The notes under the pieces are model-generated. The model was given only the letters and a program-made list of their open reading frames with translations. It made no database searches and was not told where the DNA came from. A stretch of 64,000 nucleotides of DNA, taken from the NCBI RefSeq assembly GCF_003626975.1, contig NZ_CP032616.1:372001-436000 (forward strand). Reading direction: 5' to 3'. This document shows, in pieces, positions 26,762 through 34,512 of the stretch (its first letter is position 1; every line of letters starts with the position of its first letter). Made by a program: the position numbers and the translations under genes. Origin of the DNA: Pseudomonas sp. DY-1. GTDB taxonomy: Bacteria; Pseudomonadota; Gammaproteobacteria; Pseudomonadales; Pseudomonadaceae.

Positions 26762-28032
26762 GCCTGCGTCCCGCCGGGCAGGGGTTGCTTGCGGGGCAAC
26801 CAGACGCGGAAGCGCGTGCCATGGCCGGGCTGGCTCACCACTTCGATGCGGCCGTTGTGTTTCTGCACGATGTTGTAGGAGAGCGCGAGACCCAGCCCCG
26901 TGCCTTTACCCACCGGTTTGGTGGTGAAGAAGGGCTCGTAGATACGATTGAGAATGGCCGGGTCGATGCCCTTGCCGTTGTCTTCTACCTCCAACCAGAC
27001 CCAATCGCCTTGTTGGCCGCTGCGCAGGCAAATGCGGCCGAAACTCTCGATGGCATGGGCAGCATTGATCAGCAGGTTCATCACCACCTGGTTGATCTGC
27101 GATGGGATGCACTCCACCAGCGGCAGCTCGCCGTAATCGCGCACCACTTCGGCCTTGTACTTGAGTTCGTTGTTGACCAGATTGAGGGTACTGTCGAAAC
27201 CCTTGTGCAGGTCGGCGGCGCGGAACTCCTCTTCTTCGATGTGGGAGAAGTCCTTGAGGGCGGTAATGATTTTCTTGACCCGTTCGATGCCATCCTCGGA
27301 CTCGTGGATCAGGGCCTCGACGTCGTTGCGGATGTAGTCGTACTCCAGGCTGCGCTTGAGCTGCTGGAGTTCTTCCAGGCTCCCGACGCCGTCTACCGCG
27401 TCGACGATGCGCAGCAGGTCGTTGACGTAGCCGGTGAGGGTCTTGAGGTTGGAGAACACGTAGCCGATGGGGTTGTTGATCTCATGGGCCACGCCGGCGG
27501 CCAACTGGCCGATTGCTGCGAGCTTTTCCGACTGCAGCAGCTGGGCGTTGGCTTTCTCCAGCTTGTGTACCAGTTGTTCCTGTTCCAGCTGCTTGCTGCC
27601 CAGGGCGTTGAGAGCGGCGGCCAATTGCTCGTTGGAACGGGCGAATTCGGTGGTGTCGTAGAGCAATAGCCCCAGGCAGCGTTCACCGCCGCAATCGAAG
27701 GGAAACAGCAGGGTGCTCTGCAGGCGCAGGGGGGTCACCTGACCTTCGGGGCTGTAGGGGAGCTGGATCAGGTAGGGATCTTCCCGCCAGTGGGTGTAGG
27801 CGTGCAGACCCTGGTCGCGAGCCCTGGCCACCATCTTGCCGAGGCGTGGCGTGTCCGTTTCCGGGAAGACAGCGGTCAGGGGTTGTCGCAGGGCCGGGCC
27901 CAGGACTTTTCCGCTGCGCTGGCTGACGAATTCGTTCCAGTGAAGGATGCGCAGCTCCTGGTCGAGGATGATGACGCCCACCTCGATCTGTTCTACCAGG
28001 GCTCCGGCAAGGTCCAAAGGGCTGCTTTCCAT
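26758..28032 (-). CDS. PAS-domain sensor histidine kinase
   Basis: A 424-residue soluble kinase. The N-terminal PAS domain (residues 10-125) starts VGVIILDQELRILHWN, followed by a coiled coil. The H-box GVAHEINNPIGYVFSN lies near residues 180-195. The catalytic domain has LLINAAHAIE, DNGKGIDP and GTGLGLALSYNIV. No membrane helix is seen. It is the first gene of a four-gene overlapping operon and is the natural phosphodonor for the REC domains in the three downstream products. The signal is unknown. Confidence 0.88.
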   Translation of the reverse strand: MESSPLDLAGALVEQIEVGVIILDQELRILHWNEFVSQRSGKVLGPALRQPLTAVFPETDTPRLGKMVARARDQGLHAYTHWREDPYLIQLPYSPEGQVTPLRLQSTLLFPFDCGGERCLGLLLYDTTEFARSNEQLAAALNALGSKQLEQEQLVHKLEKANAQLLQSEKLAAIGQLAAGVAHEINNPIGYVFSNLKTLTGYVNDLLRIVDAVDGVGSLEELQQLKRSLEYDYIRNDVEALIHESEDGIERVKKIITALKDFSHIEEEEFRAADLHKGFDSTLNLVNNELKYKAEVVRDYGELPLVECIPSQINQVVMNLLINAAHAIESFGRICLRSGQQGDWVWLEVEDNGKGIDPAILNRIYEPFFTTKPVGKGTGLGLALSYNIVQKHNGRIEVVSQPGHGTRFRVWLPRKQPLPGGTQA

Positions 28033-28199
28033 GATGTCGCCCGCTTTTTTCGCTGTGGAACGGTTGGCAGGGTTGAATTCTGGCGCTTGTCCGACTTTGT
28101 TGTACGAAGTGTATGACAGATTTCAGGCGTCTGAATCCTGTCGAAGATTGCGCCTGATGGCGCCTGGGAATCCCTTCAACTGGAATGCAAGGTTAGACC

Positions 28200-28901
28200 A
28201 TGGGGCTGGAGCCAAGGGCTGAGGCACAGGTTCGCTACGAATTCGGGTTTCCCGACGGCCGCCTATGGGTGCATGAGGTGGACCTGGCGGGGCAGAGCGA
28301 AAGCTCGGATAACGCGCCTGAATGGGCCCGGCTGGGCTTCGGGCAGTGCACCCATTGCCCGCTGAAGGCGACGGAGGTGCGCGATTGCCCCTTCGCGCGG
28401 GTGCTGGCGCGGCCGGTGGCGGTGCTGGCGCGTTCACCGTCTTACGAGGAAGTACGGGTGGCCGTGTTCTGGCGGGGCCGGGAAATTCGCCAGCAGACCA
28501 CCTTGCAACGTGCGCTCGGCTCGCTGCTGGGACTGCTCGGGGCGACCAGCGGTTGCCCGCATACCCGGATGTTAAGGGCGATGGCCTGGTTCCATTGGCC
28601 ATTCAGCAGCTCGGCGGAAACGCTTTATCGTGCCCTGGGCACCTACCTGCTTGGGCAGCACCTGCGCAGGCAGCGCGGGCTGGAACCGGACTGGGACATG
28701 GATGGCTTGCGCGAGCAGTACCGTAACCTGCGGCTGGTCAATCTGGGGATGGCCGGACGCCTGCGCGCTGCCGCGGAGGAGGATTCCAGCCTCAACGGAC
28801 TGATCCTGCTGGACCTGCTGGCGGCCGACACCCTGTATTCGCTGGACAGCTACGAAGGGGAGCTGGATGGGTTCTTCGCGGAGTTTTTCGAGGACAGTTG
28901 A
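28200..28901 (+). CDS. Conserved hypothetical protein with a Cys motif
   Basis: A 233-residue soluble protein not assigned to a family. Residues 48-64 carry a Cys cluster, QCTHCPLKATEVRDCPF (Cys50, Cys53, Cys63), that might bind a metal or an iron-sulfur centre. The C-terminal half is helical and acidic. It is divergent from the sensor kinase operon across a 167-bp region and could share its regulation. It starts at the ATG at 28200. Confidence 0.7.
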   Translation: MGLEPRAEAQVRYEFGFPDGRLWVHEVDLAGQSESSDNAPEWARLGFGQCTHCPLKATEVRDCPFARVLARPVAVLARSPSYEEVRVAVFWRGREIRQQTTLQRALGSLLGLLGATSGCPHTRMLRAMAWFHWPFSSSAETLYRALGTYLLGQHLRRQRGLEPDWDMDGLREQYRNLRLVNLGMAGRLRAAAEEDSSLNGLILLDLLAADTLYSLDSYEGELDGFFAEFFEDS

Positions 28902-28915
28902 AGCGAGCTCTGTTG

Positions 28916-29010
28916 TGGGGGCGAATTTGTTCGCCAAGGGCAGCGACGTTGCCCCCTCGAACGCATCAGGGCGGACCTGTGGCCCGCTTGGCGATTGAAA
29001 TCGCCCCTAC
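28916..29010. repeat. REP-like inverted repeat, GGGGCGA family
   Basis: GGGGGCGAATTTGTTCGCC on one side and GGCGATTGAAATCGCCCCTAC on the other enclose about 50 bases. Each arm can also fold alone. It sits between convergent genes and probably helps end both transcripts. A single arm of this family occurs near 4592-4612. Confidence 0.7.
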
Positions 29011-29031
29011 AGAAGCACTCCAGCCGAGCGG

Positions 29032-29868
29032 TCAGCCGTTGAAACCCAGGCGTTCCTTCCAGCGCTTTTCCAGCGCCTTGGTTTCGTGGTCGAGCGGGTG
29101 GAATCCGGGGCGGTAGTAATCCAGATAGGGCTTGATCATCTTCGGGAAGTAACCGTTGCGCGGGCCGAGAAGCGTCTTCAGGCCACGGGCCCAGCTGCGC
29201 CAGTTGAACAGCTGGCCATCCTTGCGCATCAGGTGGACCTGGAAGGTCATGATCACGCCGAAGAACAGAAGCGTGGTCAGCACCATTGTGCCGGTGCGGA
29301 TCAGGTAGCCGCCGCCAATTGCGTTGTAGGCGTCGTAGCAGACCGCCTTGTGTTCGTTTTCCTCGATCGCGTGCCACATCCACAGCTTGTACATCTTCGG
29401 GTCGTCCATCTGGGTGTTGATGTCTTCCCGGCGCAGCAGTTGCTCGGCCATGGTGGCGGTGAAGTGTTCCAGCGCGCATGTGGCGGCCAGGCGCTGCTTC
29501 CTGGTGGTGATGCGAGTGACCCACTCCAGCAGTACCTTGATGCGAAGTTCCAGGCGCTCCAGATCGATGCCGTGCTCGGCGGCGTAGTCGTTGTAGGTCG
29601 CGTGCTCCTTGGAGTGCATGGCTTCCTGGCCGATGAAGGCGCTGATGTCCTTCTGCAGCTGGGGGTCACTGACCTGGTCGCGCACGGCGCGGACGCTGTC
29701 GACGAAGAATTTTTCGCCGTACGGGAAGAGCGAGGAGAGGTTGTTCATGAAGTGCGTCATGAAGGGATCGCCACTCCACCAGTACTTCTGGGTCGACGCA
29801 AAGCTGAAGTCCATGCGGCGGACAGGAAAGTTGGCCTTGGGCAGGGGGGCGCTGGCGCTGGCTGTCAT
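29032..29868 (-). CDS. Predicted metal-dependent hydrolase (PF10118-like)
   Basis: A 278-residue protein resembling the family of predicted metal-dependent hydrolases. Likely metal ligands are in QEAMHSKEH (about residues 84-92), the ALEHFT segment and the EENEHK segment near residue 175, arranged as in di-iron-like helical bundles. One hydrophobic stretch near residues 200-220 may be a membrane anchor. The start is set at 29868 (MTASASAPLP); upstream codons are open but basic and unlikely to be coding. Function is not established. Confidence 0.75.
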   Translation of the reverse strand: MTASASAPLPKANFPVRRMDFSFASTQKYWWSGDPFMTHFMNNLSSLFPYGEKFFVDSVRAVRDQVSDPQLQKDISAFIGQEAMHSKEHATYNDYAAEHGIDLERLELRIKVLLEWVTRITTRKQRLAATCALEHFTATMAEQLLRREDINTQMDDPKMYKLWMWHAIEENEHKAVCYDAYNAIGGGYLIRTGTMVLTTLLFFGVIMTFQVHLMRKDGQLFNWRSWARGLKTLLGPRNGYFPKMIKPYLDYYRPGFHPLDHETKALEKRWKERLGFNG

Positions 29869-30112
29869 GCGGGAATCCTCTCGGGCTCGGCGAGCCGTCC
29901 ATTCGTTGTTATCGGCGGGCACGTCAACCGTGCCATCAGTCGATGTAACTATTGAGGATCGAGCGAGGAGGCGCGAGGGGCTGGGCGCCAACTTTCGGCG
30001 GGTGATTGCGGCGTGGCGTGGGGTGAGGAGTAACGCCAGCCGGAAGCGATGTAACCCGCAGCGGCTGGCTGTGCTTCGGTTGGGGCCCGCTGGCGCAGGC
30101 CCGCAAGTCCGA

Positions 30113-30661
30113 TCAGCGTTCGTCGAGGGCGAAGGCGGTTAGGGCGAAGGTGGGGATGCCGGCGTCGGCGAGGCGTTCGGAGCCTCCCAGCTCGGGCAGG
30201 TCGATGATGGCAGCGGCCTCGAACACGCTGGCGCCCATGCGCCGTACCAGGCGGGTGGCGGCCAGCAGGGTACCGCCGGTGGCGATCAGGTCATCGAAAA
30301 TCAGTACCCTGTCGCCGTCGCACAGGCTGTCGCTATGCACTTCGAGGAAGGCTTCGCCGTATTCGGTCTGGTAGGGCTCGGAAAGCACGTCGGCCGGAAG
30401 TTTGCCTTGCTTGCGGAAGAGCACCAGGGGCTTATTGAGTTCGTAGGCGATGATCGAGCCGATCAGGAAACCACGAGCGTCCATCGCACCGATGTGGCTG
30501 AAGTCGGCTTCGACGTAGCGCTGGATGAAGCTGTCGGCCACCAGGCGCAGGGCGCGGGGGGACTGGAACAGCGGTGTGATGTCGCGGAACACGACGCCGG
30601 GCTTGGGGAAGTCCGCAACAGGGCGGATCAGTGTCTTGATGGAGAAGTCGTCGAAGATCAT
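30113..30661 (-). CDS. apt: Adenine phosphoribosyltransferase
   Basis: A 182-residue cytosolic purine salvage enzyme that joins adenine and PRPP to form AMP. The start [15 protein letters not shown] is the family N-terminus. The PRPP-binding motif is [16 protein letters not shown] near residues 120-135. It lies directly downstream of anr in the same direction, 66 bases apart. The gene neighbourhood matches that of other pseudomonads. Confidence 0.95.
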   Translation of the reverse strand: MIFDDFSIKTLIRPVADFPKPGVVFRDITPLFQSPRALRLVADSFIQRYVEADFSHIGAMDARGFLIGSIIAYELNKPLVLFRKQGKLPADVLSEPYQTEYGEAFLEVHSDSLCDGDRVLIFDDLIATGGTLLAATRLVRRMGASVFEAAAIIDLPELGGSERLADAGIPTFALTAFALDER

Positions 30662-30727
30662 CGTGGATGCCTGATGGGAAGGGCGGGTGGAACAGGCGGG
30701 GCCGTCAGATTGGCGGGCCCGCAACAA

Positions 30728-31462
30728 TCAGCTTTCGATGGTCCCGCCAGCCATGGCGCAGAGTTCGATTGGGTCGAGGATATGCACTTCCTTGCCCTCG
30801 GCAGCGATCAGGTTGGCCTGCTGGAATCGGGTGAAGACCCGGGAAACGGTTTCGACCGCCAGCCCCAGGTAGTTGCCGATTTCGTTGCGCGACATGGCCA
30901 GGCGGAACTGATTGGCGGAGAAACCACGGGCGCGGAAGCGGGCCGAAAGGTTGACCAGGAAGGTGGCGATGCGCTCATCGGCTGTCTTCTTGGAAAGCAG
31001 CAGCATCATCTGTTGGTCGTCGCGGATTTCACGGCTCATCACACGCATCAATTGGCGGCGCAACTGCGGCAACTGGACCGAGAGCTCATCGAGGCGCTCG
31101 AAGGGAATTTCGCACACGGAGGTGGTTTCCAGTGCCTGGGCGGAAACCGGGTAAAGCTCGGTATCCATGCCAGAGAGGCCAACCAGTTCGCTGGGCAGGT
31201 GGAAACCGGTGATCTGTTCTTCGCCGGTGTCGGTCACGGTGAAGGTCTTGAGCGCACCGGAGCGCACGGCGAAGACTGAACCGAAGGCATCGCCTTGGCG
31301 GAAAAGGAGCTCACCTTTCTTCAGGGGACGGCCGCGCTTGACGATTTCGTCCAGCGAATCCATGTCCTCCATGTTGAGCGACAGCGGCAGGCAGAGTGCG
31401 GCCAAGCTGCAATCCTTGCAATGGGCCTGGGGGAGGTTGCGCACCTTGATGATCTCGGACAT
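30728..31462 (-). CDS. anr: Anaerobic regulator Anr (Fnr-type)
   Basis: A 244-residue Crp/Fnr-family oxygen sensor. Iron-sulfur ligands are Cys15, Cys18 and Cys24 ([11 protein letters not shown]) with Cys117 (TTSVCEIP) as the fourth. The cyclic-nucleotide-like domain follows, then the helix-turn-helix with [20 protein letters not shown], the Fnr recognition pattern. Without oxygen the [4Fe-4S] dimer binds TTGAT-N4-ATCAA sites. Two perfect sites are in this window (33512-33525 at hemN and 45851-45864 at ccoN-2), so Anr probably controls its own neighbourhood. Confidence 0.96.
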   Translation of the reverse strand: MSEIIKVRNLPQAHCKDCSLAALCLPLSLNMEDMDSLDEIVKRGRPLKKGELLFRQGDAFGSVFAVRSGALKTFTVTDTGEEQITGFHLPSELVGLSGMDTELYPVSAQALETTSVCEIPFERLDELSVQLPQLRRQLMRVMSREIRDDQQMMLLLSKKTADERIATFLVNLSARFRARGFSANQFRLAMSRNEIGNYLGLAVETVSRVFTRFQQANLIAAEGKEVHILDPIELCAMAGGTIES

Positions 31463-31610
31463 GAGCTATTCCTTGCAGAGCAAACACACATAGCGCGTAA
31501 GGTTAACGCAGGGTCCTGGCAACGGCCAGAAAAAGCCTGCCTGACTCTCAGTTCAAGATTGATCGATAACGGCCGATATCTGGGCTGAGTTTCAGGCAAG
31601 GAGCGGCCTT

Positions 31611-32060
31611 ATGTTGCGCTTTGATACCAATGGCCCGGTGTATCGGGTAGCTGACGCAGTGCGGCGACAGGTCGCACGTGAGGACGACGCCCCCGTTGAC
31701 CAGAATGCCGTGCGCCAGGGGATCCGCGTCAGTCTTTCCGATCTGGGCAAGACGCGTGCGGCACAGAAAAACGACGACATCGATCAGAGCAGTCTGCCCG
31801 ATGGCATCAAGGAGCTGTTGAAGTTGATCCGCGCGCTAAAGGCGCAGATTGCGGAGCGGCAGGCTGAACTGGAGGCAATAGCAGCCGACCAGAGCCTGGA
31901 CGAGGAAGCCCGTTTGCAGCGCCTGGAAGCGTTGCGCGGCGAACTGGCTTCACTGCAAGGCGCGCTCAGCAGTGCCAACCTCAATCTCGCCAAAGCGATT
32001 CGCGAAGCCGGGCTCAGCGATGAGCAATCGCTCGAAGTCGGCAAGCTGCTGAGCGCATGA
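31611..32060 (+). CDS. Conserved hypothetical coiled-coil protein
   Basis: A 149-residue protein of unknown function, located between anr and hemN in this and related genomes. The N-terminal 60 residues are polar. Residues 65-130 form a strong coiled coil (LLKLIRALKAQIAERQAELE and following heptads). No signal peptide or catalytic motif is seen. It is transcribed opposite to both neighbours. AAGGAG about ten bases before the ATG supports the start. Confidence 0.75.
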   Translation: MLRFDTNGPVYRVADAVRRQVAREDDAPVDQNAVRQGIRVSLSDLGKTRAAQKNDDIDQSSLPDGIKELLKLIRALKAQIAERQAELEAIAADQSLDEEARLQRLEALRGELASLQGALSSANLNLAKAIREAGLSDEQSLEVGKLLSA

Positions 32061-32066
32061 GTCGGC

Positions 32067-33449
32067 TCAGATCACCCGTGAGAAACGCTGCTGGTTGTGG
32101 TCGGCCAGGTAGTGGTCGAAGAGCATGCACAGGGAACGTACCAGGAGACGACCGGCAGGCAGTACGTCGATTCGGCTGTCAGTGAGGTCGATCAGACGAT
32201 CCTGGTGCATTTGCTGAAGTTGCGGCCAGATATTGGCGAAATAGCCGCGGAACTCAATATTGAAACGGGTTTCGATGCTGGCGAAATCCAGTTCGAATTC
32301 ACAGATCAGTTGTTGAATCACCGCCCGTCGGATGCGGTCATCCTCGTCGCACAGCAAACCGCGATTGGTTGCGAGCAGATTCCGCTCCAGTTCGCCCTGG
32401 TACTCGTTGAGTTGCACCGCGTTCTGGCAGTAGAGGTCGCCAATCTGGCTGATGGCGGAAACGCCGAGACCAATCAGGTCGCAATGACCGTGGGTGGTAT
32501 AGCCTTGGAAATTTCGCTGCAGGCGGCCGTCTTCCTGGGCGATGGCCAGTTCATCGTCAGGCAGGGCGAAGTGGTCCATGCCGATGTAACGATACCCGGC
32601 GGCGCTCAGTTGCTCGACGCTACGCTGGAGCATTTCCAGCTTCTGTCCGGGGCTGGGAAGGTCTTCACCGCGAATCCGCCGCTGCGGCATGAAGCGATCT
32701 GGCAAGTGGGCGTAATTGAACACCGAGAGCCGGTCCGGTTGCAGGGCGATCACTTCGTTCACGGTGCGGGCAAAGCTCTCCGGGGTCTGCTTGGGTAGGC
32801 CATAGATCAGGTCCAGATTCAGCGAACGGTACTGCAAGGTGCGCGCGGCTTCGACTATGGCACGGGTCTCATCGAGGCTTTGCAGGCGGTTGACAGCGCG
32901 TTGCACTGCTGGCTCGAGGTCCTGTACGCCGAGGCTGACGCGGTTGAACCCCAAGTCGCGGAGAAGGCCCATGGTGGACCAGTCGGCCTCGCGAGGGTCG
33001 ATCTCGATGCCGTAGTCGCCGGAGTCGTCGTCCAGCAGATTGAAGTGCTTGTGTAGATGGCCCATGAGCCGTCGCAGTTCATCATGACTCAGGAAGGTGG
33101 GGGTGCCGCCACCAAAGTGCAGCTGCTCGACTTTCTGTTGCGGATCGAGGTGGCAGGCGATGAGTTCGATTTCCCGCTCCAGGTGCTCCAGGTAGGGCAG
33201 GGCGCGGCCGCGGTCCTTGGTGATGACCTTGTTGCAGGCGCAGTAGTAGCAGATGTTCGCGCAGAACGGCACGTGTACGTACAGCGATAGCGGACGGCGG
33301 GCTTTGCGGCTATCGCGCAGGGCGTGGAGCAGGTCGAATGACCCCACCTTGTGGTTGAACTGAACGGCGGTGGGGTAGGAGGTGTAGCGGGGGCCTGGAG
33401 TGTCGTAGCGGCGGATCAGGTCCGCGTCCCAGCGAATATTGTCGAGCAT
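32067..33449 (-). CDS. hemN: Oxygen-independent coproporphyrinogen III oxidase
   Basis: A 460-residue radical SAM enzyme that converts coproporphyrinogen III to protoporphyrinogen IX without oxygen, supplying heme under low oxygen. The cluster motif is FCANICYYC (Cys63, Cys67, Cys70), followed by the HemN-specific ACNKV. The GGGTPTFLS glycine-rich SAM motif is near residue 114. A perfect Anr box lies 63 bases upstream of the start. Heme made here feeds the cbb3 oxidases encoded just upstream. Confidence 0.96.
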   Translation of the reverse strand: MLDNIRWDADLIRRYDTPGPRYTSYPTAVQFNHKVGSFDLLHALRDSRKARRPLSLYVHVPFCANICYYCACNKVITKDRGRALPYLEHLEREIELIACHLDPQQKVEQLHFGGGTPTFLSHDELRRLMGHLHKHFNLLDDDSGDYGIEIDPREADWSTMGLLRDLGFNRVSLGVQDLEPAVQRAVNRLQSLDETRAIVEAARTLQYRSLNLDLIYGLPKQTPESFARTVNEVIALQPDRLSVFNYAHLPDRFMPQRRIRGEDLPSPGQKLEMLQRSVEQLSAAGYRYIGMDHFALPDDELAIAQEDGRLQRNFQGYTTHGHCDLIGLGVSAISQIGDLYCQNAVQLNEYQGELERNLLATNRGLLCDEDDRIRRAVIQQLICEFELDFASIETRFNIEFRGYFANIWPQLQQMHQDRLIDLTDSRIDVLPAGRLLVRSLCMLFDHYLADHNQQRFSRVI

Positions 33450-33511
33450 ACGGGAATCCCCGGTTCGGCTGTCTGTGCCAGGGAGTCTATGGGGCCGCCA
33501 TCAGGGCGACC

Positions 33512-33525
33512 TTGATTTGCATCAA
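33512..33525. promoter_or_regulatory. Anr/Fnr box upstream of hemN
   Basis: TTGATTTGCATCAA matches the Fnr/Anr consensus TTGAT-N4-ATCAA at all ten defined positions. It is centred about 70 bases upstream of the hemN start codon on the minus strand, a usual class II activation distance once a leader is allowed for. Confidence 0.92.
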
Positions 33526-33530
33526 GCCGT

Positions 33531-34271
33531 CTAAGGGCTGTGGGTGCCGTGCTGGTGCTCGTTGCTGCCGGCGCTGCTGTCATGGGCTCCGTGTCCCATC
33601 AGCCAGGCCTGGTGCGGGCCGGGGAGGGTCCAGAGGCCGAAGAGGATCACCAGCACGCCGCCGGCGACGCGAACCCCACGCTTGCGCAGCAGGGTCGTCA
33701 CGCGTTCGGCGGCAAGACCGGTGGCGATCAGCACCGGAAGGGTACCGACCCCGAAAGCGAGCATCAGCAAGGTGCTGTCCACAGCAGACCCCTGGCTGGC
33801 GGACCAGAGCAGGGTGCTGTAGACAAGGCCGCACGGCAGCCAGCCCCAGAGTCCGCCCAGCAGCAGGGCGCGAGGCAGGCTGGACACCGGCAGCAGCTTG
33901 CGCGCCACAGGCTGGATATGGCGCCAGAGCCCTTGCCCCAAGGCCTCGATGCGGGTCAGGCCGCTCCACCAACCGGCCAGGTAGAGCCCCATGCAGATCA
34001 GCAGCAGCGCGGCCACGACTCGCAGGGCCATGGCTGCCGGACTGCTGGCGACGGCCCAGCCGGCCAAGCCGATGAGCAAACCGGCAAAGGCGTAGCTGAG
34101 GATGCGCCCAAGGTTGTAGGCCAGCAGCAGGCGCAGTCGGCGGGCGCGCTGTTCAGGAGGAATGGCCAGTGTCAGCGCGCCCATCAGGCCGCCGCACATG
34201 CCGAGGCAATGGCCGCCGCCGAGCAGACCGAGTATGAGCGCGGAAAGCAGCAGGGGAGCGAGTTCAGCCAC
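33531..34271 (-). CDS. TauE/SafE-like membrane protein linked to cbb3 assembly
   Basis: A 246-residue membrane protein with about six helices. Helix 1 contains GGGHCLGMCGGLMGA, a Cys/His motif common in the family of heavy-metal or sulfite-exporter-like proteins found beside cco genes. The C-terminus is His-rich (SNEHQHGTHSP) and could bind a metal. A GTG at 34271 overlapping the ccoS end is the best start; the frame continues upstream through ccoS but without family resemblance. A part in copper handling for cbb3 oxidase is inferred from context. Confidence 0.75.
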   Translation of the reverse strand: MAELAPLLLSALILGLLGGGHCLGMCGGLMGALTLAIPPEQRARRLRLLLAYNLGRILSYAFAGLLIGLAGWAVASSPAAMALRVVAALLLICMGLYLAGWWSGLTRIEALGQGLWRHIQPVARKLLPVSSLPRALLLGGLWGWLPCGLVYSTLLWSASQGSAVDSTLLMLAFGVGTLPVLIATGLAAERVTTLLRKRGVRVAGGVLVILFGLWTLPGPHQAWLMGHGAHDSSAGSNEHQHGTHSP

Positions 34272-34485
34272 GGGGATTGTCCTGCTCGTCCTCTTTGTCT
34301 TTCTCGCTGCCCTCGGCTTCGGCAACGCCGGCCTTGTGCTTGGGGTCCTCGTCATCGAAGAGGATGCTGTGGGCCGGGCCGTCGAGGTCGTCGTACTGGC
34401 CACTGTCCACGGCCCAGAAGAACAGCCAGATGGCGAAACCGACCAGGCCGATGGCGACCGGGATCAGTATGTAAAGCGCTGGCAT
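34264..34485 (-). CDS. ccoS: cbb3 oxidase maturation protein CcoS
   Basis: A 73-residue protein with one N-terminal transmembrane helix (about residues 4-26) followed by AVDSGQYDDLDGPAHSILFD, the CcoS signature. The tail is acidic and charged. CcoS is needed to insert heme b and copper into the CcoN subunit. It lies 27 bases after ccoI and overlaps the next gene. Confidence 0.92.
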   Translation of the reverse strand: MPALYILIPVAIGLVGFAIWLFFWAVDSGQYDDLDGPAHSILFDDEDPKHKAGVAEAEGSEKDKEDEQDNPRG

Positions 34486-34512
34486 CAGGGGCTCCGATTG
34501 AAGATTCGTGGG

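Noticed and set aside
31557..31570. Possible Anr half site upstream of anr
   Set aside because: Only one arm (TTGAT) matches on the plus strand; the other arm fits two of five positions.
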